Shown in pieces: positions 34,038-43,035 of a DNA stretch of 64,000 nucleotides. This DNA is from CAIVVT01 sp963757265. Its GTDB lineage: Bacteria; Acidobacteriota; Terriglobia; Bryobacterales; Bryobacteraceae. A program made the translations under genes and the position numbers. The notes under the pieces are model-generated. The model had not been told where the DNA came from and did no database searches. It was given only the letters and a program-made list of their open reading frames with translations. Location: assembly GCA_963757265.1 (NCBI GenBank), contig CAVWRA010000006.1, forward strand, positions 1,302,001-1,366,000, in the 5' to 3' direction. How positions within the stretch are numbered: the stretch's first letter is position 1; every line of letters starts with the position of its first letter.

Positions 34038-35963
34038 GTGTGTGGGATTGTCGGATTCACTCACAGAACGTGTGTGCCCGATGCTGGCCGCATCCGGGAA
34101 GCGGTGCAGTCGCTGGCGCATCGCGGACCCGACCGCCAGGCGGTATTTGAATCCGGCCTCGTATCGCTGGGCGCCGCGCGCCTGAAGATCATCGATCTCG
34201 AAACGGGTGACCAGCCCATGACCGCCGACGACGGCGACACGGTCATCGTCTTCAATGGTGAGGTTTACAATTACGCCGAGCTGAGGGCGGAGCTGGAGCG
34301 GCGGGGACACGCCTTCCACTCGCACACCGACACGGAAACCGTCCTGCATGCGTTTCTGGAGTGGGACACGGCGTGCTTTTCGCGCTTGCGCGGCATGTTC
34401 GCCCTGGGGATCTGGAACGAGTCGCAGCAGCGCCTTGTTCTGGCGCGCGACCGCATGGGCATCAAGCCGCTCTACATCGCCCGCCGCGGGGACGAAATCT
34501 ACTTCGGATCCGAGCTGAAGACGATCTTCGTTCACCCCGAAATCGAGCGCCGTCTCGATCCGGCCGGGCTGGACTGCTGGCTCTCGCTGAACTACGTCCC
34601 TGCGCCCTGGACCCTGGTGGAGGGCGTCGAGAAGCTGCGCCCCGGGCACTGGCTGGAGTGGCGCCGCGGCGTGGTCCGTTCCGAGGCCTACTGGCAACTG
34701 CCATTGGGCTCGCGGCCGGCGATGGATCCCGAGGACGCGAGATATCAGCTCGACGCCCTGCTCACGAGCGCCGTCGGCGAGCACCTGCTCTCCGATGTTC
34801 CGTTAGGTTTGTGGCTGAGCGGGGGAATCGACTCCTCCACCATCCTGCATTACGCGGCCGCTCAATCCAGCGCTCCGCTGCGGACGTTTTCCATTTCGTT
34901 TCGCGGGCACAGTTTCGATGAAACGGACAATATCGCCCGGTTGGTGGCACAGTATGGCACCCGCCACGAGCAGCTCGACCTGAACACCGATCTCAACCTG
35001 CGCGGCGCCATCGAGCAGTTCGCCAGCTACGCCGACGAACCGAACGGCGACGCGGGGGCCGTGCCCGTCTGGTTCCTGTCGCAACTGACGCGCCGGACGG
35101 CGACCGTCGCGCTCAGCGGTGAGGGCGCCGATGAGCTGTTCGGCGGTTACGAGACTTACCGCGCCAACACTTTGGCGCGCCGGATGCGCCGGTTGCCCGG
35201 GCCCATCCTGACGCTGGCCGCCGGAGCCGCCCGTCTGTGGCCGGTTTCCGACGAGAAGATCAGCTTCGAATACAAGCTCAAACGGTTCCTGGCGGGTTGC
35301 GGCATGCGGCCGGAACAGGCCCATGTGTTCTGGAACGGAACATTCTCTGACCGGCAGAAGCGCGGCCTCGTGGCGGAACAGCTGCCGGCCGCGCTGGCCG
35401 CGATGCTCGAGGAGCTGGCCCGGGCCGGCGATCGCACCGCCGCCTACATGTGGTTCGATCAGAAGTACTATCTGCCCGACGACATCCTGGCCAAGGTGGA
35501 CCGCATGAGCATGGCTCATTCGGTGGAGATCCGGCCGCCGTTCCTCGATCACCGCATCGTCGAATTCGCGGCCTTGCTGCCCGAGCGGCTGAGAATTCGT
35601 GGTTCCAGGCTGAAGGTCCTGCTGCGGTCCCTGATGAGCGACCGTTTGCCGCCATCGGTTCTTAGGCATGGCAAGATCGGCTTCGACATCCCCGCGCATG
35701 AGTGGCTGCGCGGCTCCTTGCGGCCGCTGCTCGAGGAAACATTGGCGGAGGGCGTTGCCGATCACCCCGGACTCTTCCAGCCCGCCGCCGTCGACGCCTA
35801 CCTGCAGGACCACCTCGCCCGCCGCGCCAATTTCGGCTATCACCTGTGGGGCTTTATGATCCTTTTCCTGTGGATGAAGAGATGGAAAATACAGACCACC
35901 CCCGCTCCCCTGGCGGACCTCCAAATGACTGGACCCGTTTCTACTGGTACCTGGCCGTCCTGA
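34038..35963 (+). CDS. asnB: asparagine synthetase (glutamine-hydrolysing) or AsnB-like amidotransferase
   Basis: 641 residues starting at the GTG at 34038, which puts the catalytic nucleophile at Cys2 (CGIVGFTH). The N-terminal Ntn glutaminase domain has SLAHRGPDRQ, VFNGEVYNY and RDRMGIKPLY. The synthetase domain has the ATP pyrophosphate loop (LSGGIDSSTI, near residue 260), LSGEGADELFGGY, and DRMSMAHSVEIRPPFLDHRI. It transfers ammonia from glutamine to an aspartate-like acceptor. In polysaccharide loci AsnB homologues also amidate sugar acids. Here it heads a same-strand run with an ArnT-like enzyme, half transporters and UDP-sulfoquinovose synthase, which leaves its acceptor open. The downstream gene starts 82 bases before its stop. 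Confidence 0.92.
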   Translation: MCGIVGFTHRTCVPDAGRIREAVQSLAHRGPDRQAVFESGLVSLGAARLKIIDLETGDQPMTADDGDTVIVFNGEVYNYAELRAELERRGHAFHSHTDTETVLHAFLEWDTACFSRLRGMFALGIWNESQQRLVLARDRMGIKPLYIARRGDEIYFGSELKTIFVHPEIERRLDPAGLDCWLSLNYVPAPWTLVEGVEKLRPGHWLEWRRGVVRSEAYWQLPLGSRPAMDPEDARYQLDALLTSAVGEHLLSDVPLGLWLSGGIDSSTILHYAAAQSSAPLRTFSISFRGHSFDETDNIARLVAQYGTRHEQLDLNTDLNLRGAIEQFASYADEPNGDAGAVPVWFLSQLTRRTATVALSGEGADELFGGYETYRANTLARRMRRLPGPILTLAAGAARLWPVSDEKISFEYKLKRFLAGCGMRPEQAHVFWNGTFSDRQKRGLVAEQLPAALAAMLEELARAGDRTAAYMWFDQKYYLPDDILAKVDRMSMAHSVEIRPPFLDHRIVEFAALLPERLRIRGSRLKVLLRSLMSDRLPPSVLRHGKIGFDIPAHEWLRGSLRPLLEETLAEGVADHPGLFQPAAVDAYLQDHLARRANFGYHLWGFMILFLWMKRWKIQTTPAPLADLQMTGPVSTGTWPS

Positions 35964-37726
35964 TCCCCGCCGCCGCGGTCTACCTGGGCTGCATCGTTTC
36001 GCCGCCCTCTCTGATGGACGACGTCGATGCCGTCCAGGCGCAGATCGCCCGCACCATGCTCGTCTCCGGCGATTGGGTCACCGCCCGCCTCGATGGCGTG
36101 ATCTATCTGGAGAAAGCGCCGCTCATCTATTGGGCCATCGCCGGCTGTTACCGTCTTCTGGGCGTCAGCGACTGGGTGGCCCGCCTGCCCGTGGCGCTTT
36201 CCGCCATCGCCCTGTGCCTGCTGACGGCCCTGTTCGGCGCCTGGGCTTTCGGCAAGCGTGCCGGCCTGCTCGCCGGCCTGTGTTTGTCCACCTGCGTGGG
36301 CCTGTTTCTCTTCACCCGCGTTCAGATTCCCGACGTGATGCTCACGGCCACTACTGCCCTGGCGATGTGGGCCTTCCTGCGCGCGCTCGACGAGCACGAG
36401 GCCCATCCCCGCCTGTGGGCCGCCGCCCTGGCCGTCAGCCTGGGCCTGGGCCTGCTTCTGAAAAGCCTGGTCGGGATGTTGTTCCCGGTCGCCGCCGGCG
36501 TGATCTATCTGGCCCTCACCCGCCAGTTCTTTTCCGCCCGCACTTGGCACCGCCTGCGTCCCGTCAGCGGAACTCTGATCCTGCTCGCCATCGCCGCCCC
36601 GTGGCACATCCTGGCGGCAATCCGCAATCCGCCGCTGCTGGACTTCACGCTCCGCAGCGCCCCCGGCGAGTATCACGGCTTCCTGTGGTTCTTCTTCATC
36701 AATGAACAGCTTCTGCGCTTCCTGAATCTGCGCTATCCGCGCGATTACAACACCGTTCCGGTGGTCTATTTCTGGCTATTTCATCTGTTGTGGCTGTTTC
36801 CCTGGAGCGTCTACTTTCCGGCCGTGGCCAGGCTCTCTTTCCGGAGCGTGGATCGCGCCGGCCAAACCCGCCTGCTGGCCCTTTGCTGGGCCGGTTTCGT
36901 CCTGGTGTTCTTCACTTTCTCGACCACCCAGGAATACTACTCGATGCCCTGTTATCCGGCCCTGGCCCTGCTGCTCGGCTGTGCGATGGCCGCCGGCGGC
37001 GCCTGGATCCGCCGCGGCACGCGCCTGCTCGCGATCATCGCCGCCGCCGCGGCCTGCGTTCTGTTCGCCCTGGCCTTCGCCGTGTGGCGCTATCCCACGC
37101 CCGGCGACATCTTCTCGGCGCTCGCCACCCGCCCCGGCACTTACACGCTCTCCCTGGACCACATCAAGGACCTCACCCTGCCCGCCTTCGCCTACCTGCG
37201 CCTGCCGATCGTGGTCGCCGGCTGCGCCTTCCTGATCGGCGCGGTGGGCATGTTCCGCCCCGCCGGACGGCGCGTCTTCTTCTCGATCGCCCTGATGATG
37301 ATCCTGTTCATCCATGCCGCCCGTCTGGCCCTGGTGGTCTTCGATCCCTATCTCTCCTCTCGTCCCCTGGCCGAGGCCCTGTTGCGCTCGCCCGACGGAA
37401 AACTGATCGTGGATCATCATTACTACACCTTTTCCTCGGTCTTCTTCTACACCGATCGCACCGCCCTTTTGCTCAATGGCCGCACAAACAACCTGATCTA
37501 CGGATCCTATGCCCCCGGCGCGCCGCCGGTTTTCATCGACGACGCGCGCTTCGCCGAACTGTGGCGGCAAAGCGAACGCTATTACGTCGTCGCCGCCGCA
37601 ACGGCGCGTTCGCGTCTGGAAAAGCTCGTGGGCAGCGGTTTGCTCACCGGGGTCGCGGAAAGCGGCGGGAAGATGCTGCTGACCAATCATCCGCTGCCCA
37701 ATGGCGCGCCGCCGGAGCGGCGCTGA
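35882..37726 (+). CDS. ArnT/PMT-family membrane glycosyltransferase (lipid-A or glycan modifying type)
   Basis: 614 residues from the ATG at 35882 (MENTDHPRSPGG); the frame is open further upstream inside asnB. About a dozen membrane helices. The first periplasmic loop has the GT83 signature: MDDVDAVQAQIARTMLVSGD, WVTARLDGVIYLEKAPLIYW, with the conserved Asp and the EKAP motif. Further motifs are FTRVQIPDVMLTA and FFTFSTTQEYYSMPCYPALA. ArnT moves 4-amino-arabinose from undecaprenyl phosphate to lipid A; relatives move other sugars. Two EamA-type half transporters follow directly, as ArnE and ArnF accompany ArnT. Confidence 0.88.
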   Translation: MENTDHPRSPGGPPNDWTRFYWYLAVLIPAAAVYLGCIVSPPSLMDDVDAVQAQIARTMLVSGDWVTARLDGVIYLEKAPLIYWAIAGCYRLLGVSDWVARLPVALSAIALCLLTALFGAWAFGKRAGLLAGLCLSTCVGLFLFTRVQIPDVMLTATTALAMWAFLRALDEHEAHPRLWAAALAVSLGLGLLLKSLVGMLFPVAAGVIYLALTRQFFSARTWHRLRPVSGTLILLAIAAPWHILAAIRNPPLLDFTLRSAPGEYHGFLWFFFINEQLLRFLNLRYPRDYNTVPVVYFWLFHLLWLFPWSVYFPAVARLSFRSVDRAGQTRLLALCWAGFVLVFFTFSTTQEYYSMPCYPALALLLGCAMAAGGAWIRRGTRLLAIIAAAAACVLFALAFAVWRYPTPGDIFSALATRPGTYTLSLDHIKDLTLPAFAYLRLPIVVAGCAFLIGAVGMFRPAGRRVFFSIALMMILFIHAARLALVVFDPYLSSRPLAEALLRSPDGKLIVDHHYYTFSSVFFYTDRTALLLNGRTNNLIYGSYAPGAPPVFIDDARFAELWRQSERYYVVAAATARSRLEKLVGSGLLTGVAESGGKMLLTNHPLPNGAPPERR

Positions 37727-37729
37727 GAG

Positions 37730-38197
37730 ATGTTATCCTACGGTGGGCTGACAGGGGTGTCTGCGATCGGCACACAGCATAGGACGGCGCTGCCGGAACA
37801 CGCGCGTGCCGCCGCCTGGCGCCTGATTGTGCTGGTCACGCTCCTGAAGCCGCTCAGCAACCTGTTTCTGGCGTGGGGCATGCAGGGACTTCCGCAGACG
37901 CTGGCCATGAGCCCGCTGCTGTTTCTTCGAGCCATGGTGGACCCGCTGGTGGCGCTGGGCATTGCAATGCAGATCGTCTGGCTGCTCACCCGCATGTCCT
38001 TGCTGAGCGTGGCCGACCTCAGTTTCGTGCTGCCGGTGACGGCCTCGGGCTACGTGCTGTCGACGCTGCTCGGGCGACTGGTTTTGCACGAGCAGGTCAG
38101 CGCCTGGCGCTGGGTGGGCGTGTTCATGATCTCGCTGGGAGCGGCGTTTGTGGCCTCCAGTCCGCGGACCACGAACCGGACAGGCGGCCGGCCATGA
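37730..38197 (+). CDS. EamA/SMR-type four-helix transporter subunit 1 (ArnE/F-like)
   Basis: 155 residues with about four membrane helices (LIVLVTLLKPLSNLFLAWGM, AMVDPLVALGIAMQIVWLL, LSVADLSFVLPVTASGYVLS, VGVFMISLGAAFVAS). This is half the size of a DMT-family (EamA) transporter. The motif ADLSFVLPVTA and the Glu in LHEQVSAWRWVG are typical. It begins 3 bases after the ArnT-like gene and overlaps the next half transporter at ATGA, so the two probably form a heterodimer that flips a polyprenyl-phosphate sugar for the ArnT-like enzyme (inference from Arn systems). Confidence 0.82.
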   Translation: MLSYGGLTGVSAIGTQHRTALPEHARAAAWRLIVLVTLLKPLSNLFLAWGMQGLPQTLAMSPLLFLRAMVDPLVALGIAMQIVWLLTRMSLLSVADLSFVLPVTASGYVLSTLLGRLVLHEQVSAWRWVGVFMISLGAAFVASSPRTTNRTGGRP

Positions 38198-38547
38198 GGT
38201 GGGTGTGGTTGAGTGTCGTGGTGGTTTCCGCGGTCTTGGGCGATTTGTTGCAGAGCCGTGAAATGAAGCTGGAAGGAGACGCCGGTGCGCCGGGGATGGG
38301 ACGCGTGCTGAAACTGATCGCCACGCGCTGGAATCTCATGCTGTCCATCCTCTGCATGGCAGTCTCGTTCTTCGCCTTTCTTGCGCTGGTCCGCACCGAG
38401 GCGCTGAGTTTCGCGGTGCCCGCGTCGGCGGCCAGTTTCGCGGTCGAGACCGTGCTGGCGAAGTTTGTGCTGGGGGAACGCCTGGCGGCGCGGCGCGTGG
38501 CCGGCGCCATTCTGGTTTGTGGTGGAATTGTGCTCGTGGCGCGATAG
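38194..38547 (+). CDS. EamA/SMR-type four-helix transporter subunit 2 (ArnE/F-like)
   Basis: 117 residues starting at the ATG at 38194 that overlaps the previous stop (ATGA). Four predicted helices (WVWLSVVVVSAVLGDLL, LMLSILCMAVSFFAFLALV, LSFAVPASAASFAVETVLAK, VAGAILVCGGIVLVA). The pattern LSFAVPASA and LGERLAARRVAG mirrors the first subunit (LSFVLPVTA, LHEQVSAWRWVG), so both descend from one SMR-like unit. The pair resembles the ArnE/ArnF flippase. Confidence 0.82.
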   Translation: MRWVWLSVVVVSAVLGDLLQSREMKLEGDAGAPGMGRVLKLIATRWNLMLSILCMAVSFFAFLALVRTEALSFAVPASAASFAVETVLAKFVLGERLAARRVAGAILVCGGIVLVAR

Positions 38548-38682
38548 GATGGCTAACTTCCGGCGGGCTGGGAGCGTCGTTACAGATTCTGCGCTGGATT
38601 CAGCGGCGTGGAATGGTCCCGACGGGCAACGGCTCGCCGCGATGTGCAGGGCTGAAAAGTTCTTGGATGAGGGGAGCAGCCG

Positions 38683-39891
38683 GTGGGCAGCATGAAAATC
38701 GTCGTACTCGGTGGAGACGGTTACTGTGGTTGGGCCACGGCCCTGTATTTGTCGAAGCGCGGCCACTCGGTTGCCATTGTCAACAACTTCTCACGGCGTC
38801 AATGGGATCATGAACTCGGCGTCGAGACTCTGACGCCCATCCGCCCGCTGCAGGAGCGGATCCGGACCTGGCAGGCGCTGACCGGCAACGCCATCGAGTT
38901 GTTCGTCGGCGACGTGACCGACTATGAGTTCCTGGCCTCGACGGTCCGCGCCTTTGAGCCCGACGCCGTCATCCATTTCGCCGAGCAGCGCTCGGCCCCG
39001 TATTCGATGATCGACCGCCAGCATGCGGTCTTCACCCAGGTCAATAACGTCTCCGGAACGCTCAATCTGCTCTTCGCGCTGCGCGAGTTCCGCCCCGAAT
39101 GCCACCTGGTGAAGCTGGGCACCATGGGCGAGTACGGCACGCCCAATATCGATATTGAGGAAGGCTACATCACCATCGAGCACAATGGGCGCAAGGACGT
39201 CCTGCCGTACCCCAAACAGGCCGGTTCCTTCTACCATCTCTCCAAGGTGCACGACAGCCACAACATCATGTTCGCCTGCCGCATCTGGGGGCTCCGCGCG
39301 ACGGATCTCAATCAGGGCGTCGTGTACGGGACCATCACCGACGAAACGGCGCTCGACGAGGCGCTGGTCAATCGCTTCGATTACGACGAAGTGTTTGGCA
39401 CGGTGCTCAATCGCTTCTGCGTGCAGGCGGCGCTGGGCCACCCGCTCACCGTCTATGGCCGGGGTGGGCAAACACGCGGATTCCTGGATATTCGCGACAC
39501 CGTGCGCTGCGTCGAGCTGGCCTGCCTGTACCCGGCCGCGCCGGGCGAGTGCCGCGTGTTCAATCAGTTCACCGAGCAGTTCTCCGTGCTGGACCTGGCC
39601 GCCATGGTGCAGCGCGAGGCGGGCAAGCTGGGGCTGGCGGTGCAGATCGACCACCTGCCGAATCCACGGGTCGAATCACAGGATCATTACTACAACGCCA
39701 AGCATTCGAAGCTGCTGGACCTGGGCCTGGAGCCGCACCTGTTGTCGGATTCGCTGCTGGATTCGCTGATCAACATCGCCATGCAGTATCGCCACAGAAT
39801 CGACCCGTCGGTTCTGTTGCCGCAAGTGGACTGGCGCCGGCCGGCCAACCGGCGGCACCAGCCGGCGGATGCGGTTCCGGCCACGTCCTAG
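38683..39891 (+). CDS. sqdB: UDP-sulfoquinovose synthase family protein
   Basis: 402 residues. It is an extended SDR with the Rossmann start KIVVLGGDGYCGWATALYLS. SQD1-type signatures follow: NNFSRRQWDHELGVETLTPI, HFAEQRSAPYSMID, KLGTMGEYGTPNIDIEEG, YPKQAGSFYHLSKVHDSHNI, the late DLNQGVVYG and GRGGQTRGFLDIRDTVRCVE. The enzyme makes UDP-sulfoquinovose from UDP-glucose and sulfite with bound NAD. The start may be the GTG at 38683, placed well behind GAGGGGAG, or the ATG at 38692. Product use could be the sulfolipid SQDG or a sulfonated glycan; no SqdX-type transferase is in the window. Confidence 0.92.
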   Translation: MGSMKIVVLGGDGYCGWATALYLSKRGHSVAIVNNFSRRQWDHELGVETLTPIRPLQERIRTWQALTGNAIELFVGDVTDYEFLASTVRAFEPDAVIHFAEQRSAPYSMIDRQHAVFTQVNNVSGTLNLLFALREFRPECHLVKLGTMGEYGTPNIDIEEGYITIEHNGRKDVLPYPKQAGSFYHLSKVHDSHNIMFACRIWGLRATDLNQGVVYGTITDETALDEALVNRFDYDEVFGTVLNRFCVQAALGHPLTVYGRGGQTRGFLDIRDTVRCVELACLYPAAPGECRVFNQFTEQFSVLDLAAMVQREAGKLGLAVQIDHLPNPRVESQDHYYNAKHSKLLDLGLEPHLLSDSLLDSLINIAMQYRHRIDPSVLLPQVDWRRPANRRHQPADAVPATS

Positions 39892-39952
39892 GGCCTAGGC
39901 GGACAGCGGGGCGGGACTTCCCGTTGGGTCAAGCCGCTGGAATTGAGCCCCC

Positions 39953-41137
39953 TCACTCGCCCGCGCGGCCGGGCGCGCGATCCGCGGAAGCGGAAACGAC
40001 GGGCACCAGCTGGCCGTCGCGGATGCGATACAGTCCGTCGCGCCAGCGCAGACTGCTGCGCGTGAAGCTCGCCAGCCAGATCAGGAACGCGAGCGCGTCC
40101 CACAGCGGAATCAGCGGCATCCTCTTCCACTGGCCGGGCTGCCGCAGGCCATGGACACCGATGGTCCACAGCATGGCCATGCGCAGCCCCAGGTATCCGC
40201 CCAGCCAAGCGCAGACAGCCAGCGGCGTGGGGTACAGCGCGATGCCCACCAGGCACCACGGCAGCCCGTGGGTGAACAGCAGTCCCCAGTGGCCCCAGGG
40301 CTGCATGTGACGCATCACCACCATCCAGCGCAGCCGTTTGTGCAGCAGTTGCCCGAACGAGCCGTAATCGGGAACCGCCAATACGCAGTACGGCAGCAGC
40401 TTCACCGGGTGGCCGAGCCCGGAAATGAGGCACCCCACCAGGTAGTCGTCGCCCGGCCGGTTCACCAGGCTCTCGTACCCTCCGAACTCGGCCAGCCGCG
40501 TGCGCGTCGTGGCGATCGTCGTCCCCAGCGCGAACCGCACGCCTTCCAACTGTTGCGACACCATCAGCCCGGCGAAGAAATCGGACATCATTCCGACCGA
40601 TTGAAGGTTCTCGGCGAAAGTCCGGTCTTCCGTCGAGGCGTAGAAACACGTGACTGCGCCGATCTGCGGATCCTCGATCGGCGCGACCACCGTGCGCAGA
40701 TAATCGGGGCCCACGCGCACGTCGCTGTCGTTGATGACCAGGACCTCGTGGCGCGCTTCGCTCACCAAACGCGCCAGCTTGGTGACCTTGTCATTCACGC
40801 CGCTGCCCCGCGCCCCCGTCAGCAGCCGGATCCGGCGCTCGGGGAAATCGCGCATCAGCCGCTCGATCACCGGCACGGCGGGATCGTCGCTGGAGCCGAC
40901 GCAGAACAGCAGCTCGTAGTCCGGGTAGTCCTGGCGGCACAGGCTGGCGAAATTCTCGTAGGCTTCGTGGTCCAGGCCGCGGATCGGCTGCAGGTTGCTG
41001 ATGGGCGGCGTGAAGCTGGAGAGTGGCTTCGCCCGCTTCGCCGTCCGGAAGAACCGCCACGAGCTGTACAGCGCTATCAGATAGTAGATGCCGGGAAACG
41101 TCGCGACCACGAGCAGGACGCACTTGATGAGGGTCAA
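39953..41137 (-). CDS. GT21-type glycosyltransferase (ceramide-glucosyltransferase/HpnI-like)
   Basis: 394 residues. An N-terminal membrane helix (residues 3-24), then a GT-A domain with the conserved opening of the family (PISNLQPIRGLDHEAYENFA), D1 in CVGSSDDP, D2 in INDSDVRV (residues 136-142), D3 in RPGDDYLVG (228-236) and the (Q/R)xxRW-type motif KRLRW (267-271). Two C-terminal membrane segments follow. Bacterial homologues glycosylate ceramide, diacylglycerol or bacteriohopanetetrol (HpnI). No hopanoid genes are nearby, so the acceptor lipid is open. It converges on sqdB. Confidence 0.87.
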   Translation of the reverse strand: MTLIKCVLLVVATFPGIYYLIALYSSWRFFRTAKRAKPLSSFTPPISNLQPIRGLDHEAYENFASLCRQDYPDYELLFCVGSSDDPAVPVIERLMRDFPERRIRLLTGARGSGVNDKVTKLARLVSEARHEVLVINDSDVRVGPDYLRTVVAPIEDPQIGAVTCFYASTEDRTFAENLQSVGMMSDFFAGLMVSQQLEGVRFALGTTIATTRTRLAEFGGYESLVNRPGDDYLVGCLISGLGHPVKLLPYCVLAVPDYGSFGQLLHKRLRWMVVMRHMQPWGHWGLLFTHGLPWCLVGIALYPTPLAVCAWLGGYLGLRMAMLWTIGVHGLRQPGQWKRMPLIPLWDALAFLIWLASFTRSSLRWRDGLYRIRDGQLVPVVSASADRAPGRAGE

Positions 41138-41245
41138 AACCTACGAGGCCTCGCGCCAGTTTCCCAGTCTACCAGACGTGCCGGCGCCAACCGCCCGGGC
41201 GGCTTGTATCCCGCGCCATGAGTCCAGCTTCAACGATACGGAGCA

Positions 41246-41902
41246 TCAGCACGCATCGGTTGCGCACCGCATGTGCGCGCGCCAGAGCGCCTGCAGCGCG
41301 CGGATCGCCGGCTCCGGATCGGCCTCGAGATTCACTGCCCGCAGCACACAGAAGTTGACGGCTCCGTGGCTCAAAACGGCGGGCAGGTTGTGGCGGTCGA
41401 TGCCGCCGATCGGCACGGTGGTGAGCGGACTCGCGCGCACGATCCGGCCCATGCGCTCCAGCCCGAGGGTCGGATCGGGCTGCTCCTTCGTCGGTGTCGC
41501 GAAGACCGGACCGACGCCGATGTAATCGGGCGCCAACTGGCGCGCGCCGCGCTCCTGTTCCTCGTTGTGGGTCGACAATCCGAAGATCTTGCCCGGCACG
41601 GGCCAGCGCCGGCGGGCTGCCGTGATGTTCAGGTCGCCCTGGCCCAAATGAACGCCGTCGGCATCGGATTCGGCGGCGACTCCCAAGTCGTCGTTGACGA
41701 TGAACAGCGTTGAGGTCCCGGCGGTGATCCGGCGCAGCCGGCGGGCGATGGCGAGCGTATCCTGGCGCGGCCTGTCCTTGCGGCGCAGTTGCACGTAGCG
41801 CACGCCCGCCTGCACGGCCGCTGCGGTGCAGGCCTCGTAGCCGGCAACGGGTTCTGTCAGGACCAGGTAGAGTCCGAAGGCCTGACAAGGTGACGGGTTC
41901 AT
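41246..41902 (-). CDS. thiE: thiamine-phosphate synthase
   Basis: 218 residues, TIM-barrel TMP synthase. Motifs: YVQLRRKDRP (pyrophosphate and substrate binding), FIVNDDLGVAAESDADGVHL (metal-binding NDD and D), GLSTHNEEQ, DYIGVGPVFATPTK and VPIGGIDRHN. It joins HMP pyrophosphate and carboxythiazole phosphate into thiamine phosphate. It is the last gene of the thiS-thiG-thiH-thiE operon; its ATG overlaps the thiH stop. Confidence 0.95.
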   Translation of the reverse strand: MNPSPCQAFGLYLVLTEPVAGYEACTAAAVQAGVRYVQLRRKDRPRQDTLAIARRLRRITAGTSTLFIVNDDLGVAAESDADGVHLGQGDLNITAARRRWPVPGKIFGLSTHNEEQERGARQLAPDYIGVGPVFATPTKEQPDPTLGLERMGRIVRASPLTTVPIGGIDRHNLPAVLSHGAVNFCVLRAVNLEADPEPAIRALQALWRAHMRCATDAC

Positions 41903-43035
41903 GGCGCGAAAAGGGGGATCGTCTGATCCCGGTAGACCGCATCCCAGTTCTTGAACACGGGCTGCAAGCCCTTGGCCTCCAAGGCGGCGCAGAAGGCGGC
42001 GACGCCGCGCTGGTCGTTGATGTCAAACTGTGCGCCGGAGGGGATGGTCTCCAGGTCGTATCCGCCGACCGTGGTCCGGCTGGCAACGCTCATCTTGGAA
42101 ATTCCGAGCCCGGCCATGCCGTCGCGGAAGCGCGGGCTTTCGCGCGTGGAGAGCGTCAGCGGGACGTCCGGCAGGCAGATCCGGAAGGCGAAGATGGCCT
42201 GCGCCAGGAAGTTGTCGTCAACCGGGAAATCGGCAGTGGACCCTCCCGCTTCAGGCCGCAGGCGCGGAAAGGAGATGGCGACGCCGCCCTTCCAGAACGC
42301 CCGCCGCAGATGCGTGGCGTGCTGATACAGGCACAGCAGGTCAAACAGGGGCTGCCCCAAACCCAGCAACGCGCCCAAGGATACGGTGCGCATTCCGCCG
42401 GCCAAAGCGCGAGCCGGGGCGTCCAGGCGGTTCAAATAATCGCGCTTCGGTCCGCTCAGGTGCGTCTGCTCGTAACGGACCGGATCGTAGGTCTCCTGGT
42501 AGAGCGTAACCGCGCTGCAGCCGGCAGCCGACAAGCCGCGGTATTCATCCGCGGACATGGCAAAGACTTCCACGGCGACATTGGGGAACCGCGCGGCCGC
42601 CACCCGGACGCAGTCGCGGACGTAGGGGTAATCCGCGACGGCCGTGCGGTCGCCGGTCAGCAGCAGGAGTTCCTCGATGCCCAGCGTTTCCAGGGCCGAC
42701 AGCTCCGCTTCCAGTTCCGCCGGGGTCAACTTGTGGCGCGCGATCCGGCGGTCGGCGGCGAAGCCGCAGTAGGTGCAGCGCGTCGGGCAATAGTTGGACA
42801 GATAGAGCGGGGCGTAGAGCGAGATGGTCCGTCCGAAATGCCGCCGCGTCAGGGCCAGCGCGCGTTGGGCCAGTGTTTCCAACTGGCGGCTCGCGGCGGG
42901 AGAAAGCAGCGCGGCAAACTCGCGAATGCCGGGTTGGCCGGCGCGCAACGCGTGTTCCACCAGGCGCGCGTCGTCCGATCCGGCCAGGTCCAGCCAGGGC
43001 CGAGGGGCGAGCCAATGGGGCAGCGCGGCGCTCAT
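41899..43035 (-). CDS. thiH: 2-iminoacetate synthase (tyrosine lyase)
   Basis: 378 residues, radical-SAM with the cluster motif CPTRCTYCGF (CxxxCxxC). Also seen: LYAPLYLSNYC, LLLTGD, QETYDPVRYEQTH, KRDYLNRLDAPARALAGGMR and the C-terminal SSRTTVGGY-like stretch SVASRTTVGGYDLE. It cleaves tyrosine to dehydroglycine for the thiazole ring, the anaerobic-type route, in place of glycine oxidase ThiO. It overlaps thiG and thiE by 4 bases each. Confidence 0.95.
   Translation of the reverse strand: MSAALPHWLAPRPWLDLAGSDDARLVEHALRAGQPGIREFAALLSPAASRQLETLAQRALALTRRHFGRTISLYAPLYLSNYCPTRCTYCGFAADRRIARHKLTPAELEAELSALETLGIEELLLLTGDRTAVADYPYVRDCVRVAAARFPNVAVEVFAMSADEYRGLSAAGCSAVTLYQETYDPVRYEQTHLSGPKRDYLNRLDAPARALAGGMRTVSLGALLGLGQPLFDLLCLYQHATHLRRAFWKGGVAISFPRLRPEAGGSTADFPVDDNFLAQAIFAFRICLPDVPLTLSTRESPRFRDGMAGLGISKMSVASRTTVGGYDLETIPSGAQFDINDQRGVAAFCAALEAKGLQPVFKNWDAVYRDQTIPLFAP

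Noticed and set aside
32674..34038. A 454-codon plus-strand frame opposite moeB and the carrier-like gene
   Set aside because: It is antisense to moeB, which has unmistakable E1 and rhodanese motifs; long antisense frames are common at this GC content.
41194..41205. Perfect palindrome CCGCCCGGGCGG between thiE and the GT21 gene, as a terminator
   Set aside because: No T tract follows on either strand and the GC background makes such a palindrome likely by chance.
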